NCBI RefSeq assembly: GCF_027744825.2
Contig: NC_071334.1
Location: 54,190,937-54,254,936 of the forward strand
Length of the DNA: 64,000 nucleotides
Origin: Synchiropus splendidus
Lineage: Eukaryota; Chordata; Actinopteri; Syngnathiformes; Callionymidae
Direction of reading: 5' to 3'
The position numbers and the translations under genes were made by a program. Under the pieces are notes generated by a model. That model made no database searches. It worked only from the letters and a program-made list of their open reading frames with translations, and was not told the DNA's origin. Below are positions 18,079 through 32,077 of the stretch, one piece after another (within the stretch, counting starts at the first letter, position 1; every line of letters begins with the position of its first letter).

Positions 18079-20284
18079 TCCACCCACGGTACCAAGCCCA
18101 CATTCAACTTGGATAAACAACCTCAGTCATCTTTTAGCGTGTCTGCAACCCGAACTGCTACATTTGGGCCCCCAAAGCCCCAGCTATACGCCAAAACTTT
18201 TCAAGCCACACTGTGAAAATGACAAATGATTCATACTTTGCTTTATGGTATTATCAATACTGTGATTAGCAGTAATATGCTGTTCAAGAACCTAGGAGTA
18301 ACTTTACCTTTAATAACTTTACATTTAACTTTGTGTCATTTCTAAAAATGAAACTTTGTCAGCATATGAAAGACACATTTGGAAATTTCCAGACTCTCGT
18401 TCTGCGTAAGACTAGTCTCACTAGTGGAGTCCTTATAGTATGTTTCTCTCAGAAAGAGTAACTGAAAAGTCAAATATTTATTTCAAAACCACTGCTTTAC
18501 CCCCAACCCCACCGGAGGCCTGAGAAAGTGGTGCTTCTGGCCATGTTGCCACATCACTAATATCCCTTTTTTTCCAGTCAGACACAGGCCAGAAACAAGC
18601 TGTGACAGCTGCCTGCATGACTTGGAGTCGGTGGCAGATCAACACACCTTGCTATATATACATTGATATTCATATGTAAAAGTTGGACAGCCAGTGTTCA
18701 GTGAATGAGTATCAGGCAGATGCTGTTAGTTTAAGAAACTACATGTTCCAGCATTCGTCTGTGACCACCAGTTTGATGCCGTGGAAGACAGGAAAAGAAG
18801 AGATAAGTGTCGTGTGAGCACATCAACAGTTCATGGAAAACCCCACTCGTCAAACAGAAACTAGTCAAAGCTCAAATGCAAACCGCCTGCTTCTATATGA
18901 GGCTCCAGAGATGTGATTGAGATACCATAAAGACGACTCGCTCTGAGAAATTCAGCTGACATTCACAGAGATTTTCACCCAGAAAATGCCAAAATGAAGC
19001 GCATGATTGGCAATCAACAAGCCCCAACACACCAGCAGCTGAACAGAGGCTACGCTGGAAAGAGCCGATGTTCCAGAGAAAACACAGGACTAGTTGTATG
19101 AGAAGATGTATGACTGGTGCCCTGTATCACATACCATCAGCAGTGAGTCATCACAGATTCAGGAAAGGAAAATCATACACACATAAACAAGCTGGCCGCA
19201 TAAATACACACAGGCCAACGCACAGGCAAGAGTATCGGGAAACAAACAGCACTTGGAGCAGGACTTCTGTCATTGCTGCCGTGTTCAAGATTTTCTTGAC
19301 TTACAAGTGAACCCTGAAATCTGGGAGCTCGGTCCAGAGAGGAAAACTACAGTCATGCCTGTGCTGATCATTAGATTAGGAGTCTTTATGAGCGGAATGG
19401 TTACCAGAGATATGGAAAATTACTTATAATAACTAATGATAAAACAACAAAAGCTCATACCTTACCAAGCAACTAATTTCAACCCACATTGTGATGCATT
19501 TTAGCAGTGAAAACATTGTTGATAGCAAAGAGCACACAGGACAGCGGGTGGCAGTAGAGTTCCTGAACACACTAGCACATACGGTAGACACAAACATGAT
19601 TCCAAAAGAGCTATGAATAGAGATGGTACCTCGGAACACAACCAAAAATTCATCCACTGTTCCTTTGCCACCTCTACTTTGTCTTTCGGTATTTCCTCTA
19701 TGGGGTTGCAAGTCAGCCCCCTCCCTCTGAACATATTTTGTGTGTCCTGTCAAGTCACACCAATCCTTTTCATGTCCTTCTTACCACACCTATGGACCTC
19801 TACATTCAAACCATCTGTCCAAACCACCTGGTCAGCTTTACTTAACCAAACTTTTTGAGGACAGTAGCCCCCCTGATATAATTCTAATCTTGTCTAATTT
19901 TTTTCCATAGTTAAATCTAGGGCTGTCACTATCTCAATCGCACTAGAGGTTATTAATGGCCAATTACCCACACGTTTTGTATCTGCTCTAAATGTAGCAT
20001 GTCCTACAACCCTCGCAAATCCACCTGTCAGCACAGTAGTAGGCTTAAGGAGAACCTTTAAAGTTACGACAGAAGATTGACCATCAGACCCCAACAGCAA
20101 GTCCGTCAGCTTTGGTCCGCTTGAAAAAACATCCCAGGAAAAATGAAAAGTTCTGCGTCATGACTTGACAGTTTGGTTCTGGACCACCAGAAAGTATGAC
20201 ACAAGTTTAAATGTTATCTCATTAAAAATAACTCTTCAAACTTGGTCTGAAATACATTTACAACACTAGTACTCTTTCGTCACG
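18079..20284. other. Non-coding, no gene seen
   Basis: Possible old repeat sequence around 19640-19860 (pyrimidine-rich, resembling antisense LINE 3' sequence), too diverged to name. No exons recognised. Confidence 0.5.
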
Positions 20285-20475
20285 TCCACATCCTTCACCT
20301 ATCTTGTGCATCCTCCCTACGCAAACCAGTCCTCTTCAGGACCTCCTGTATCACACCAATGAACCTCAATGGTTGCTGGTATCTCCAACTCCAACACTCT
20401 TATCTCAAACACTATCTCTCCTCTCCACACATCCAAACTATCTGCCCTCCCAAACTTAACAATAATCAATATCAA
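20285..20475 (-). mobile_element. RTE-like LINE fragment, antisense
   Basis: Pyrimidine-rich plus strand with CACATCCTTCACC, CAGGACCTCCTGTATCAC, ACTATCTCTCCTCTCC and ACATCCAAACTATCTGCCCT. It is the complement of the 3' part of a fish RTE-type reverse transcriptase gene, the region encoding a RWFGHV-like segment. Fragmentary and broken. The family is recalled, not searched. Confidence 0.55.
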
Positions 20476-23400
20476 AAGAATCGCTGGTGGCCTCCCAACA
20501 TATATTGGAGCGCTAAACGTGGAGCCTAACAGGTTGTGTTTTTACAGTTGTTGTGCTAACACAGATAATTGGTGTGTTGTTGATTTTAGAGTGTAATGTG
20601 TATGCTTTCAGTGGAGTCTTTTGTAAACTGACAGCAAGATGTATCCGCTGTGGGCTAAATAAAAATTGGGTGAGCGACCAAGCGTGAATGTATAAGTCTT
20701 TGTCTTGGTATTAAAGACGTTATATCACAACAACACATGACCATGGTTGGAAAAAAGGCTACTAAATGGATCTTTTCATATCATGTTTTTTTTTCTTTTC
20801 TAATGTGGTCTGAGGTTCTCTGGAGTGTAAAATTAATTCCAATGATACATATTCGAAGAAAACAGGAGCGCGTCCTCAATATTTTCTCCCTTGCAGACAA
20901 ATTGGGAAGATAGTGGGTGTGGCATATTCATTTACGGGGATTCAGGAAGCTGCTACATACCCCAATTTATATGGAGCAAGAGACATGGTCGCACTCTCTT
21001 CTTGTCTTGCGTTACTTTTCGGCAAAGAGAATAAGAGGTCAGCAGCAGCCAGCACTCTGTTTAACATTCATAACATGTTTGTGCTGATGGCTACATTTGA
21101 AAAACACACAACATAGGTTAGCGCCTTGATGTATTTGCTTAGTATGATGTTAACTGGTGGTGGATGCTTTTATGTTGGCATTGAGTAAATGGGAAGACGC
21201 AAACGAAGGAGCACAAAAACAGTTTGCTTACATTAAGGCCAACATTTCTCACTTATTGGACTTGCAGTACTTGACCTAAGCACAGTCAGGAAGAAGGTCA
21301 GCTTGGTGTGTACATTAAAGAAGAGCATGTTAACGATGGTGCATCAATTGTAGTATTATTATAGACTCTGCTATTATTCTACTTAATGAGGGGTTCTTTA
21401 ATATTTTACTACACATTCAATTGAGCACAAAGCATAGATTTTCTTCAGAATTCAGATCCATTTTCGCCTGAAATGACAGCACACACACACACACTTCCCA
21501 CAGTCTTCTGTGCATCATTGTTCCACTCTGAATGACAATCGCACCCTCTTTTGTTTTTTGTTTTTTTTCTCACTATCCGAGCCATTCGGTCACTATCCGC
21601 ATCAGATATATTTGAAACTGTGCCGTCGCACTCTCTCCCCCTCTGCCTCTCTTTCTCTCCTTGACACTCCCCTCCTGCACACAGGCCTGGGCCCCCTTGT
21701 GGAATGCTGTATGGTGTATGTAGGAAGGGCATCCCAGGACACGGCAAGAACACACAACACACACACACAGACAAATACAGCTGTTGAGGACCATCACAAC
21801 GCTCTGGCCCACATCCAAGTCAAATGCTGTTGGCAGCCATCCGTTTATCCCGCACAGAAAAACATTCCCACATTTTCCATGTATGTTGTGTTTCACACTA
21901 TAGATAGAACAGGCGGTGCAGTACGCTGAACTGATTTCCCTGAAGTGTGTGCGTGTGGAAGGCAGAGCGAGGAGGAGGAGGAGGAGGAGGAGGACGGGTG
22001 AGGTGGGGGGGTGGTAATCATAAACTAACTATGGTAGATGAAAGCCGTCTTTGTGCTGCCTGAGGCTGACAGGTACGCCTATGGCTACATAATCATTTCG
22101 CTATTCAAAAGTGGAGGTGTGATACATGCTATGCTGCATTTCTTTTCATAAGCCAAACATTGAAAACTCTTAATTCAGAACTGTGAAATAGCGAGCGAAA
22201 AGGGAGGGGGGTGTTTTTTAAATAAGCCGTGAACTTCGCACGACACTGCCTGAATGATTCATGCAACTGTATAAGACGAGCATCCGACCTCACTTGAACT
22301 GTGATGCAACACAACGGGAAGTTACAGACATGATTGTTAGCACATGATGAAGGTATATGACAAATGAGGCCAACAACTGACATGAAGACTTACTGGACAG
22401 AAAGACAGAAATGAGATAATGCACGGAGGAGAAGCGGCAGGAAATGAAGAGAATTGCCACAAGCTAGATATCATCGTGCGACACACGCTGCACCCATATA
22501 CACAGAGGAGGAGGCTGTGTGTGTGTATGTGAGCAGGGAGAGGGAGGGGGGCTTGCATGTACCGTCAGCTGGAGTTCAGCAGAGGTAAACCTTACCACAA
22601 TTGGAGATTCTGACTGCAGCAGGCGAAGACTTTAACCTCATTTTCGACAATTTAACTTTTTAACCCCAAACATTTCAATCAATTACGGCTCAACTTAATT
22701 AACATTAATGATGGATTTCACCTCTGGGATCAGGGTAGTTCAGGGTTTTCGCCCGGTATCCAAGCAAAGGACATGAGTTCTCTCTAACTCAGTACCTTTA
22801 ATTCATATAACCTCAATGACATATTTATTTTGTCCAATAAGAAATATGGATATAGTTTTCGGGTTGACTTGGTGCTCATGAGTAGAACTCGAGTTGCTGT
22901 CAATAGACTTCAAATCCATACGTCTAATTCACGTACAGAGGTGAATACATAGTATTATATTTCAATGCTTTTTAGTGTATTCAATATTTAGTCTACATTT
23001 ATCAGCAAAATTTTTTCAATTTTTTTTTTTTTCACAAAAACACAAACTCAGCATGTCTGCCCAGATACTTTAATGCAAACCTGGACAAAGCATGGTTCAC
23101 GGGCCACATGCAGTCCTCTGTGTGTAATTACTAGGCCCTCATGAGGTCTACTTCTCTCTGGTCTACTTCGTTTTTAAAGTTTAAATTTTTAATTTTCAGT
23201 ATTCACATTTACAGCACCACATGACTGTGTCAGTATGTGGCCCCACTGGAAATGTAATTGACCGCCCCTGCTAATATGTGGACACTTTGATGAGTCATGA
23301 CTATTCAAAATGAATGCAAAATATTCATTGGCATTTATTGAGAAAGACTACATGATAGCACCCTCTATATTAAATAAATGAGTGCCATGACATGCATAAA

Positions 23401-23572
23401 TATTACACACCTTTCATCTTGAAAAAAAGATACTTTTTGGGGTTATAAAAAAACAGAACTGTCCCTGTATGGGTATTATTATAGAGGTATGTGTCTGATG
23501 GACTGATGAACAGTACGACACTGTCAAAAGACAGTCAGTTATTGAGAGATTGACATCTCTATATTTATACAC
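20476..23572. other. Non-coding with simple repeats
   Basis: No exon recognised. Contains a (GAG)n tract at 21969-21993 and short CA runs at about 21480 and 21757. One of the emptier stretches. Confidence 0.5.

Positions 23573-23653
<81 letters not shown>
23573..23653. repeat. (GATA)n tetranucleotide microsatellite
   Basis: About 20 perfect GATA units, broken only at the end by GACA. Likely length-polymorphic. Confidence 0.97.
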
Positions 23654-23654
<1 letters not shown>

Positions 23655-24416
23655 CAGTTGAAAAGAGGGGCGGGGTATATACCCTATCAAACTCGATACG
23701 CCTCGGTCTTTGCAATGGTGGTCTGTATCCCGTGGAACTTTATTTAAGTTTCGGAGTGTAAAACAAGTTCAAGAGTCACTTTTGTCCTCAGAAACCAGCA
23801 GCAACGTGTCAGCGCACAGTCAGGGAATGCAGCAGCAGCAGCAGCGCAGGGATAACATGGCAAAAGCTATGCGTCATACAGCGTGAGCGCCAAGACAAGA
23901 GGGGGATATATTTACCAGAATTGTGGCGATCCCATGAAGTGCGGCTGTGCGGCAGGTGTGGTCGATGTCTCCTCGGGTAACCTAGAAACTTTTCACAGCA
24001 GGTTTTCTCTCTCTCTCCCCCCCTCTGCCACTGACTCCTATCACTCGTCCCGCATCTCTCTCTATCCCGCTCTGGGCAGGAAGTGAACGCCGCTCACACG
24101 GACTCACATCACAGCCCGAGAGTCCGCTTTAAAGACGCAGACATTTCTCCTGACTGCGTTGGTGTGTGTGTGTGGTCCCGATGGCGGAACGGACTGGCAG
24201 TAGTGCGGGTCATATCGTGCGCCTTTACGGACACATGAACTCGCTGCACTCGCTAGTCTTAAAGGTATACAACCTTGTGTAGGTGCAGACAGTCACATGA
24301 GCTGACACCGCCCGCCTTAACTCTCAGACCGCGGCGGGGAGTATCGCGTACGTGCGGCTTTATTAGCGGGAAAAGGGTCCGTTTGGCGCCAGCAGACAGC
24401 GAGCATGTGTGCTTAC

Positions 24417-24700
24417 CTCACGTGTCATATATGTGATGACAGGATCGAGGCTGCCCGGCGCGCATGCGCTGCTGGCTTCTAAGCGCCAACTGCTGGCAGT
24501 GTGACCTGAAGTCAACTTTTCTTTACTGCAGACACATGCGAGGAGAGAGAATCGGCGAGCACTGCGACACAGGGAGGCGAACCACTGCAAGAGACGCATG
24601 TTCACGCTTTGTTTTCTTTCTGTACGCCCGTTCTCCCGACAGTCACGATGTTATTGAATACATTTGCTCCGGATTATTTGTCAAATATCCACTGTTCTGG
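24417..24700 (-). other. Probable non-coding first exon and CpG-rich promoter of a gene extending left
   Basis: The minus strand has a strong donor, GTGAG then GTAAGC, whose last exonic base is at 24417, in the most CpG-rich block of the left half of the window (roughly 24.1-24.7 kb). No conserved coding frame crosses it. The gene order I recall in mammals is NACC2 next to TMEM250 next to LHX3, and NACC2 has a non-coding first exon and a long first intron. So the empty 1-24 kb could be its intron, with coding exons beyond the left edge. The identity is inference; the exon rests on one splice site and base composition. Confidence 0.35.
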
Positions 24701-24717
24701 ATGGCCTAAGTCATGAG

Positions 24718-25780
24718 GTATTTCCTGTGTGACTACAGTAGAAGTGAAAACATTCTTGCTCAGGACTCTCGGGGGATTGAAGATCTATAGAACAGGCTCT
24801 TTTAATAAAAGACCAACAACACCATGTTCAACAGCAGGAAGAAGATGGCAAATGGTACTTACTTATATGGTGTTGTTGATATGGTTGAAGCAACCAAAAG
24901 TCACCCGCACATCATACACTGTCTGCAGTGAGTTGCAGGCTGGTCCATCTGAACCACCAGGAGCACACAGGGGTCAGGTACGCAATGACACATACATATT
25001 TCGTAAGCCTCTCAGTCACAAGCTGACCATGCAACCATTTTTAGCTTTGTTAAAATACCACATAGGCCGCAAACACCAGCCATTACATGGTAACAGGTCA
25101 CCCAACACATCACGCTCATGGTGCCAGTTTCCAATCATTGGGATTGGGATAGGATCAATATGTTCTTGTCTTGAGAGGCTCCAGCATGCCCTGAAATGGA
25201 TGTCCTCTAATTGTATGGTCATGAGCATTTGACTGCCGTAAATACAAACATTTGCCTTGAGGGAAATATGATGTCCATTGAGTGAGATTGCTCTAGTCAC
25301 CTGGCCAGCATGTACGGAAGTGTAGCAGAGGACCCTGGAGTGGAAATATATAAATAATAGTAGAATTCACTGTTTTTCTAAGCTTCTTATATTGAATAAA
25401 GAGGCTGTGGGATGTGCGAGCCAAATGAGGGCTGTAAATGGTCTGTTTGAGACCCCTGTTGTACAATTTTAGTACATTTCCATAGCGGTGATACCACTTT
25501 CGTTCATTCTTTTGTTCATTGTTCAGTAATCTTTCATGATTTTTACCAACTGGTGTTAATAGTGGTTCAACCACGGTATGAGACAATGTCTTTCAGTCTC
25601 ACATGAACACAACATTAGGTTGTTCCTTATTTTAGGAAATTGCGCGAGAAAAACGTACAAGTCGGTGGGTAGGACTTTGTGGGAAAGTAAACATCTGGTT
25701 CTTGTGGATGAAAAGAAGCTTATCTGCATATGACAGCCAGGTTGTTTCTCATTAAGCTCATTAGAGGAGAGGTCACTGTC
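24718..25780. other. Non-coding, no gene seen
   Basis: Contains a 167-codon frame (24729-25232) without an ATG near its start, family match or coding bias; not accepted as a gene. Nothing else recognised. Confidence 0.5.
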
Positions 25781-25784
25781 AGTG

Positions 25785-26190
25785 AGCAGCAGTATGGAGG
25801 CATAAGAATGAGAGAAGTATGTGAGGGTGGTGCAGGACATGAAGGCAGTGAGGTTGTCCTCATGTTTTCTATGGTGACGGACAGACAGATAGGGTTAATG
25901 AGACATCACCTGCGATGATGATGTTTGCTGATGATGTAGTGATTTGCACTGAGAGGGAGGAGAAGACGCAGAGGTAGAGGAAAGTAAGTGAATGTGTGTG
26001 ACAGAGTTTAAGATGCTCAGCATTTCATTGGCAGTGACAAATATGAATGACAGATTATGTGGACAGGTCTGGAGACAAAAGCATGGAGGTCAGATGGTTT
26101 GAGCATTTGAAGAGTAGAGACAGGGGACAGTTGTTGATGGAGATACCGGGTTAAAGAGGAGGTTCTGATATGTAGAGCTCAGGATAGTTT
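25785..26190 (+). mobile_element. RTE/Expander-like LINE relic (reverse transcriptase 3' part)
   Basis: Decayed reverse transcriptase. At 25915-25965 the frame reads MMMFADDVVICTEREE, with the catalytic FADD box at 25924-25935. Further on, near 26090, a VRWFEHLKSRD segment matches the RWFGHV region of the same family. Sequence between them is shortened and stops interrupt the frame, so it is a dead 5'-truncated copy with an internal deletion. Assignment to RTE (Expander type) is from memory. Confidence 0.7.
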
Positions 26191-29100
26191 CAGGTGGAGA
26201 AGATTTCTTCTGTGGTCCTAGTGGAAAACACCAAAAGAAATGTAAAGACCCATGACATGTTAGGTAAAGGTCTTGTTAACCACAAACATTTAACATTTAC
26301 TCTTATGATTAAAAATAAATTAATAATCCTTAATAATATAGGCATATATTTACACGTTTGCCAACATGGTTGTTTGAGGAAACGCAAGGTCCGATCGGTA
26401 GGATGTGCAAATGAGCTGAAGTAGAGTTGTGTAAACACATCCTGGTGAGACATAGAACCAATCCAAGTGCAAAGATGGATGTCTCTAACAAAGTTACTAC
26501 TTCATCTTTAAGTAGTAACAAAGCTTTTTTTGAAAAACAACAGCGAAAAATAAAAAGCAAAGCTTATTCAGCCACCCGTCTGCTTCATCATTTATCTAAC
26601 AGAATCAGACAAAATGTTAAATGTTATTAGATGCTTGCCATGTTTTCTTTTGCTCCCTGCATGGTCATTGATGATTAAAGATAAGTAAGTATGTGAAGTA
26701 ATTCTTGTTTTCAAACCAGACAAGACACCCTGTTGAGCTTGGTGCCAAGAGGAAATACATTGTCTACACTTGAATTAATGAACCTGAAAAAAAAACAACC
26801 TTTAAACGTTACAATTTCTAATCTCAGCAATGTCTAGTTGTCGCCATGCATGAACATACTCCCTGCTGATATGCCTGTGTCCTATGTGCCATGGTGAGAG
26901 CAGAAGTGAGTCCACCTACTGGGCATCTCAGTCTGATGCAGTTCAGGCAGCTCCACAGTTTCACAAAGCCGCACCAGTCCAGCAGTCACGTTCATACAAG
27001 AAGCCTTTCCAGATGACTAGAAAGAGTCATGTGTAAGACTAGTACAGAGGAGTTGCTGGATACACAAATAATGAAGCGACTGCTAATGCTACATGGTTCA
27101 TTTACAGAATCATTTGCATTCTGAACTTTGCCAGAGTTTCTGGACAGGAAGGAAGGACAGCCCTTTACAGACACTTTACGTGTCTGTTAACCCTTGTTCA
27201 ATGTTATCGGTTTTGAGTATTTATGTGGGACTTGTTGTAACTATTGTGTCTTTATTTTGTACTTCTTGGAGGAGTATTATCAGCAATGCCAGTACTTGAA
27301 GGTGAGCACATGAATGATGTCATTAGGAGTGCAAGAGTTCTCAATACTCCCCTGTGCGTCACTGCTCAGAGGTGTAACGTGACTGTCATTCCATGAATGT
27401 GTAACTAAAACCACATTTTTATCGAGAGGTAACACAAGATACAACTGTGTGACAATGTAGTCTGAGCGATGGCATAACTTAGCAATGTTTTTCAACCAGT
27501 GTGCTGCAAAATTATAGTGTTTGTACCAACAATTTTTCACTAAATGAAAGGGATTTTCTACAGTTTCAACAGAGCACAATTGTGCCTTACAGAAGGTTTC
27601 TGCGGTGGTGTGCATTGGTATTTTTTTTTAAATGGACAAAAACAGTGACTGGAGGATGTGACCTGACTGCCAATACTTGCAGATGTAACATGAACAACTC
27701 TATAGCTTGGTGATCTAGCATGAGTGACGACCAGTGTTGGGCCAGTAACTTAAAGGAAAATGATGAATTAAGCCATCAAGCTAGAAGACAGAATGAAAGA
27801 AGAAAAATAATCTTAAATGAAACTTCATTTTTGTGTCTTAAATATATCATAAAATGGACACAATGTCATTACGCCATGAGATTATCACCTTAAAAAGTGA
27901 TTTGATTCTATATTATTTAATTGTATTTATTGATTCACAATATAAAAATAAACAGAAGAATATTTCAAGCCACTTTATTACAAAATATTTCCTTCAATAC
28001 CTTCAAAATCTAATTAAAATAAACTACTTGAGAATGAAAAAGAAAGGAAATATCTGAAATTAAATAAATGAACAGATAATGAGTTAAGTTTAGAGTTTGA
28101 ATTGTAATTGTACTTTTGCTCTGACTGCCTGAATACAGGACTAGGGCTACATGTGGCCCCATGGCTGATCTTTCGACCTCTGTTATAATGCAGTAGTAAA
28201 GTAAGGCATTACTTTAAACACCTTTAAGTGCATCACATTCGTATTTGGGAGTCTTTCCCCAAAGCCTTCTTTCATTCAATCTTGTGACGGATAAACACCA
28301 TGACACCATGACACACAGCGTACAAATGAATTCACAGGGACTTCTTTATTTTGAAGGGCACCAAGGGCCTGTGGCCATCAGATTAATGCACTGCCCTTAA
28401 AACATTGAATGGAGTGGTGGCCAGAGCCACACTCTCCTGTGTTACACATATTAAAACATAGTTTCCTTCTGTTTCCTTCTCTTCATGGGTCATATACTAT
28501 CACTTGTCATCGTCACGGGATGAACTTGAGATTTCCTATACAGCTCTCGCTCGTCAAAGCGCTTCATTATGATACCAACGGTCCCTCTGGCAGCCACATA
28601 AATCTTTATTTATTTATCTTCGCCCGTAATCACCCTGATCGCCTGGAGTTTCTCTTTGAACTCGCTGCTGCTTTAATCATGTTCACAACCCACTGTGTCC
28701 TGAGCGGACCTGGAACGAATCCCTACATGACACTGCTCTGTTTATCAATAGGCAAAAAAAAAATAATATGAAAGCTAACGCGAGGCTTTTGTTCCAGTGG
28801 CCTCACTTTTCAGTCAACGCAACCCGAGATAAGGATAACTGATTCCATGAGCCGTGATCACAGAGCACTCGCAGCTATTAATACACCCTCAAATGTTCCG
28901 CGCTCATTAGAAACCATGCGTCTGCGCAATCGGTGTAAAATACGACTTATCTGCCTCTAACTTCTGAACGTTTCTAAATAGGCGAGAACGGCGTACTGAG
29001 AATGGTGGGACAAACATTGCGATCGTTCTAATATTTTTGCCCCGGTAGCATGACGGCGCTTTGTGCTCTGTAGCGCCGACCAGAGGCTGTTTTGGCCTGA

Positions 29101-29195
29101 AGAAACGAGGGAGAAAGTCTGTTCCTCTTTCTTCCCGTTCGTTGAACTTCTTCCTATGGGGTAATATACCATGCATTACTAGGCAAACATGGTGA
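26191..29195. other. Non-coding, no gene seen
   Basis: No exon recognised. From about 28.5 to 29.15 kb the sequence becomes less AT-rich, with several CpGs and TTATTTATTTATC-type sites, and could hold regulatory DNA, but nothing specific can be named. Confidence 0.45.
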
Positions 29196-29415
<220 letters not shown>

Positions 29416-31679
29416 ATCTTTAACGTCTCCTTTAAAGTAACCCTATACTTACTGAAATGGAAATCAGTCTGATTTTTGCTGCAAGATTAGGTGTAAATGT
29501 AGGTGTAAAATTAAGTTTTGTCAGCTTCATATATCATTTTTGGCTCTAAAACTATTTGAGCAACGTTACGTGTAACTACAACAAGTAGCATCGGAACTCA
29601 TTCATTTGCATTATGACCTGGATAACTGTCTTCAAGCCAAGGTTTGGCAAGAGATGACAGTGTCAGCTACTGCGGTGTCGTAGAAAACTTGCCTTTACTC
29701 GTCTCACACGATCAAGTCAAGGAAGCACCCATCAAATAAGAGTTTGCTGTGCTCTGTCTGGAAGGCGCAATGCAAACCCAACAGTGGTGTATCTACAGAG
29801 TCAACATTTTGAGTGTCCTTAAGTCAACCTCCTACTCTCAATATGGCAAATACAACAGTGAGCAGATTATTAGTTGTTACTACGTCCAGATTTAATACTG
29901 CTCATTGGTATTTGCATGAAAAGGACACACAACGCAACCCATTGAGCAAATTCTTTTCAGAGCAAATGAAAGTGGCCTGACATGGTCTTAGCATCAAGCG
30001 TGGCCTCACGTCGACATCATGAGACAATTTGCATGGCTGTTCCTTTCCCCTCCGGTTAACTGCTTGAAGAACAAGCCATATAACGTTTGGAAAGACAAAC
30101 AACACCTCATTGTTCCTCCAGGTTATGCACCAACAACCTCGGGCCGTACCAGTCTGCGTCCAATTCACATCTGAAGATGGAGCGTTACCTTTCTTCACCT
30201 CACTGGGGTCACGCCTCTGACGTTTGTCAAACTCTGTAAGACGACCTGAATGCTGCTCACACAAGACAGGGGTTTCTGAATGATGGTAGGTGTGGTACAG
30301 TGTACTGTAAGTCGATTTCCATGTTGGTTTCAAAGCAATGATATTTTGTTGCTAGTCATTAACAATAATAAACAGTAATTTAAAGGGCTAATGCCTTAGG
30401 CTAAAACAATCATTCAAGCTAAAATGATCAATATAATATAAACAATATAAGTGTTGCAGTAAAATAGAATAACGAAACAAAGCAAAACAAAAAATACGAC
30501 ACAAAAATACAATATGATTTTTACCTTTTTCTGACTATTGGGAAAGTTGCATCTTTTCACTTCACTTCCATTACATCAATATTGCTGTCTATTAAAAATG
30601 AAACATATCTCAAACGGAAAATTACAAAAATACAAAAATGATCAGCCTGTGAAATATATTTGTATTCCTTTTTTTGGTAAATGTACATATTTGTTTTTAT
30701 TACTTCAAGTAACTGATTTAAAAATGAAATATGTTAACAATAACAAATACATATAAGATGAACGGATGTGCTATTGTACTATTGCATACCCTGCATATTC
30801 GCTGTGCTCCAGGGACACGGGTCAACAGGAGCACCACTCATACACACATAAAATACAGTCAACATTTAACCTTCAAGTTCTTAGCCATTTTGACCTTTAT
30901 GGTGTAGCACTGACCACCACATTTGTACAACTGGAAGATGTTTGATCATGAGAAATATTCACCCTGGATAAAGCTGCGGGATAATTTAAATAATCTTTTT
31001 TTTCCAACAAGTAGGAACAAAAAAAGCCAAAACAGCTCAATTTGCAGCACCAACCTGCTCTAATCACATTCCCCTACCAGAGTGTGGAAGTCAGGCTTCA
31101 TGAGGTGACACACTCAGCCGTGTCTATTTGTTGTGCCACTTTGCTGTGCTTGTTTATACGCACAAACAGAAGAGCCTGTCAAGGCCAAGTCTGTGGAAGC
31201 ATGTGAACACTTGACCCAGAGCCGTTCTCAATTCAGCTGTCACACACTCTTATGACACAGCTGCAGGCGTGAAGTCATGGCTGTTTAGTCAACAGCCATT
31301 GCATTGAGTCCAAGGTTTAATCACAACAGTTTGATCAGTCACAACACAAAGGTTTGTCACTTAGACAATCTGTGTTTGTTTTTGTAAATGCGACTCGTCC
31401 GTGTTTAACAACACTTGAGTCTCCCTGTTGTCAGTTGAGTTTGTGGTTCCAGCACTTTCGCAAAAAAAAAAAAAAAAAAAGAGTATACTAGTTCAATCAC
31501 CATGGCCTTTTGTTGTCAGTGCGTTCCACGTGTATGCTGTTTGAAGTTAGTCACACTGCAGAGGGAATATACAGCACAAAAACACATCACGGCACGGAAA
31601 TATGTTGCACTAATTTTTCTACTTCACTCGCCCTTTACACTCAAATACACAGTCCAGATAGTTTCTTTTCTGAACTACT
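29416..31679. other. Non-coding, no gene seen
   Basis: Between the hairpin and the end of tmem250. A poly(A) run of 19 sits at 31462-31480. The 143-codon minus-strand frame at 29902-30333 has no recognisable features. Confidence 0.5.
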
Positions 31680-31685
31680 TTTATT
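31680..31685 (-). terminator. tmem250: Poly(A) signal, probable end of tmem250
   Basis: AATAAA on the minus strand (TTTATT on plus), about 395 bases after the tmem250 stop codon, with no closer canonical signal seen. It gives a 3' UTR of roughly 0.4 kb. Confidence 0.5.
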
Positions 31686-32077
31686 TCTCGGATATCACAT
31701 TCCTCTCAAGATGTTTTTAACAGTGCGTTGGGTTACAAAATTGCAGTACGATACAAGAGTAAGACCGTAGAGGAGTACAAAACGTGACAGGTCTGGTTAA
31801 CATCACTTGACAGGAATCATTCTAAACAACGCACACATCCGTATGGGCTTCATCAGTGTGCTCTCAGACAGACTTGCAATGGTGTCGCACTTCTTCCACA
31901 CATGCACTTAGACGATTGGGTGTGTCCACTTACATATGCACCAACTCTCCATTTTCCAACAGAAAAAACAGGCACATGAGAACACTGGCATACATTCATA
32001 CCTTTAACACACACTCTCTGACACTGTTTCCTCATGTCTTATACACATCCACACACAGACAAAGTAGAAAAACATCA

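Noticed and set aside
17679..18107. 142-codon minus-strand open frame
   Set aside because: It translates a tRNA-derived SINE with clear A and B boxes.
24181..24282. 33-codon plus-strand frame (MAERTGSSAGH start) in the CpG-rich block, with a possible donor at 24265
   Set aside because: Donor GTATAC is weak, the frame soon stops, and no homologue comes to mind.
24729..25232. 167-codon plus-strand open frame
   Set aside because: No ATG near its start, no recognised domain, ordinary composition; probably chance or old repeat.
29902..30333. 143-codon minus-strand open frame
   Set aside because: No domain, no family resemblance, no neighbouring splice pattern that I could support.
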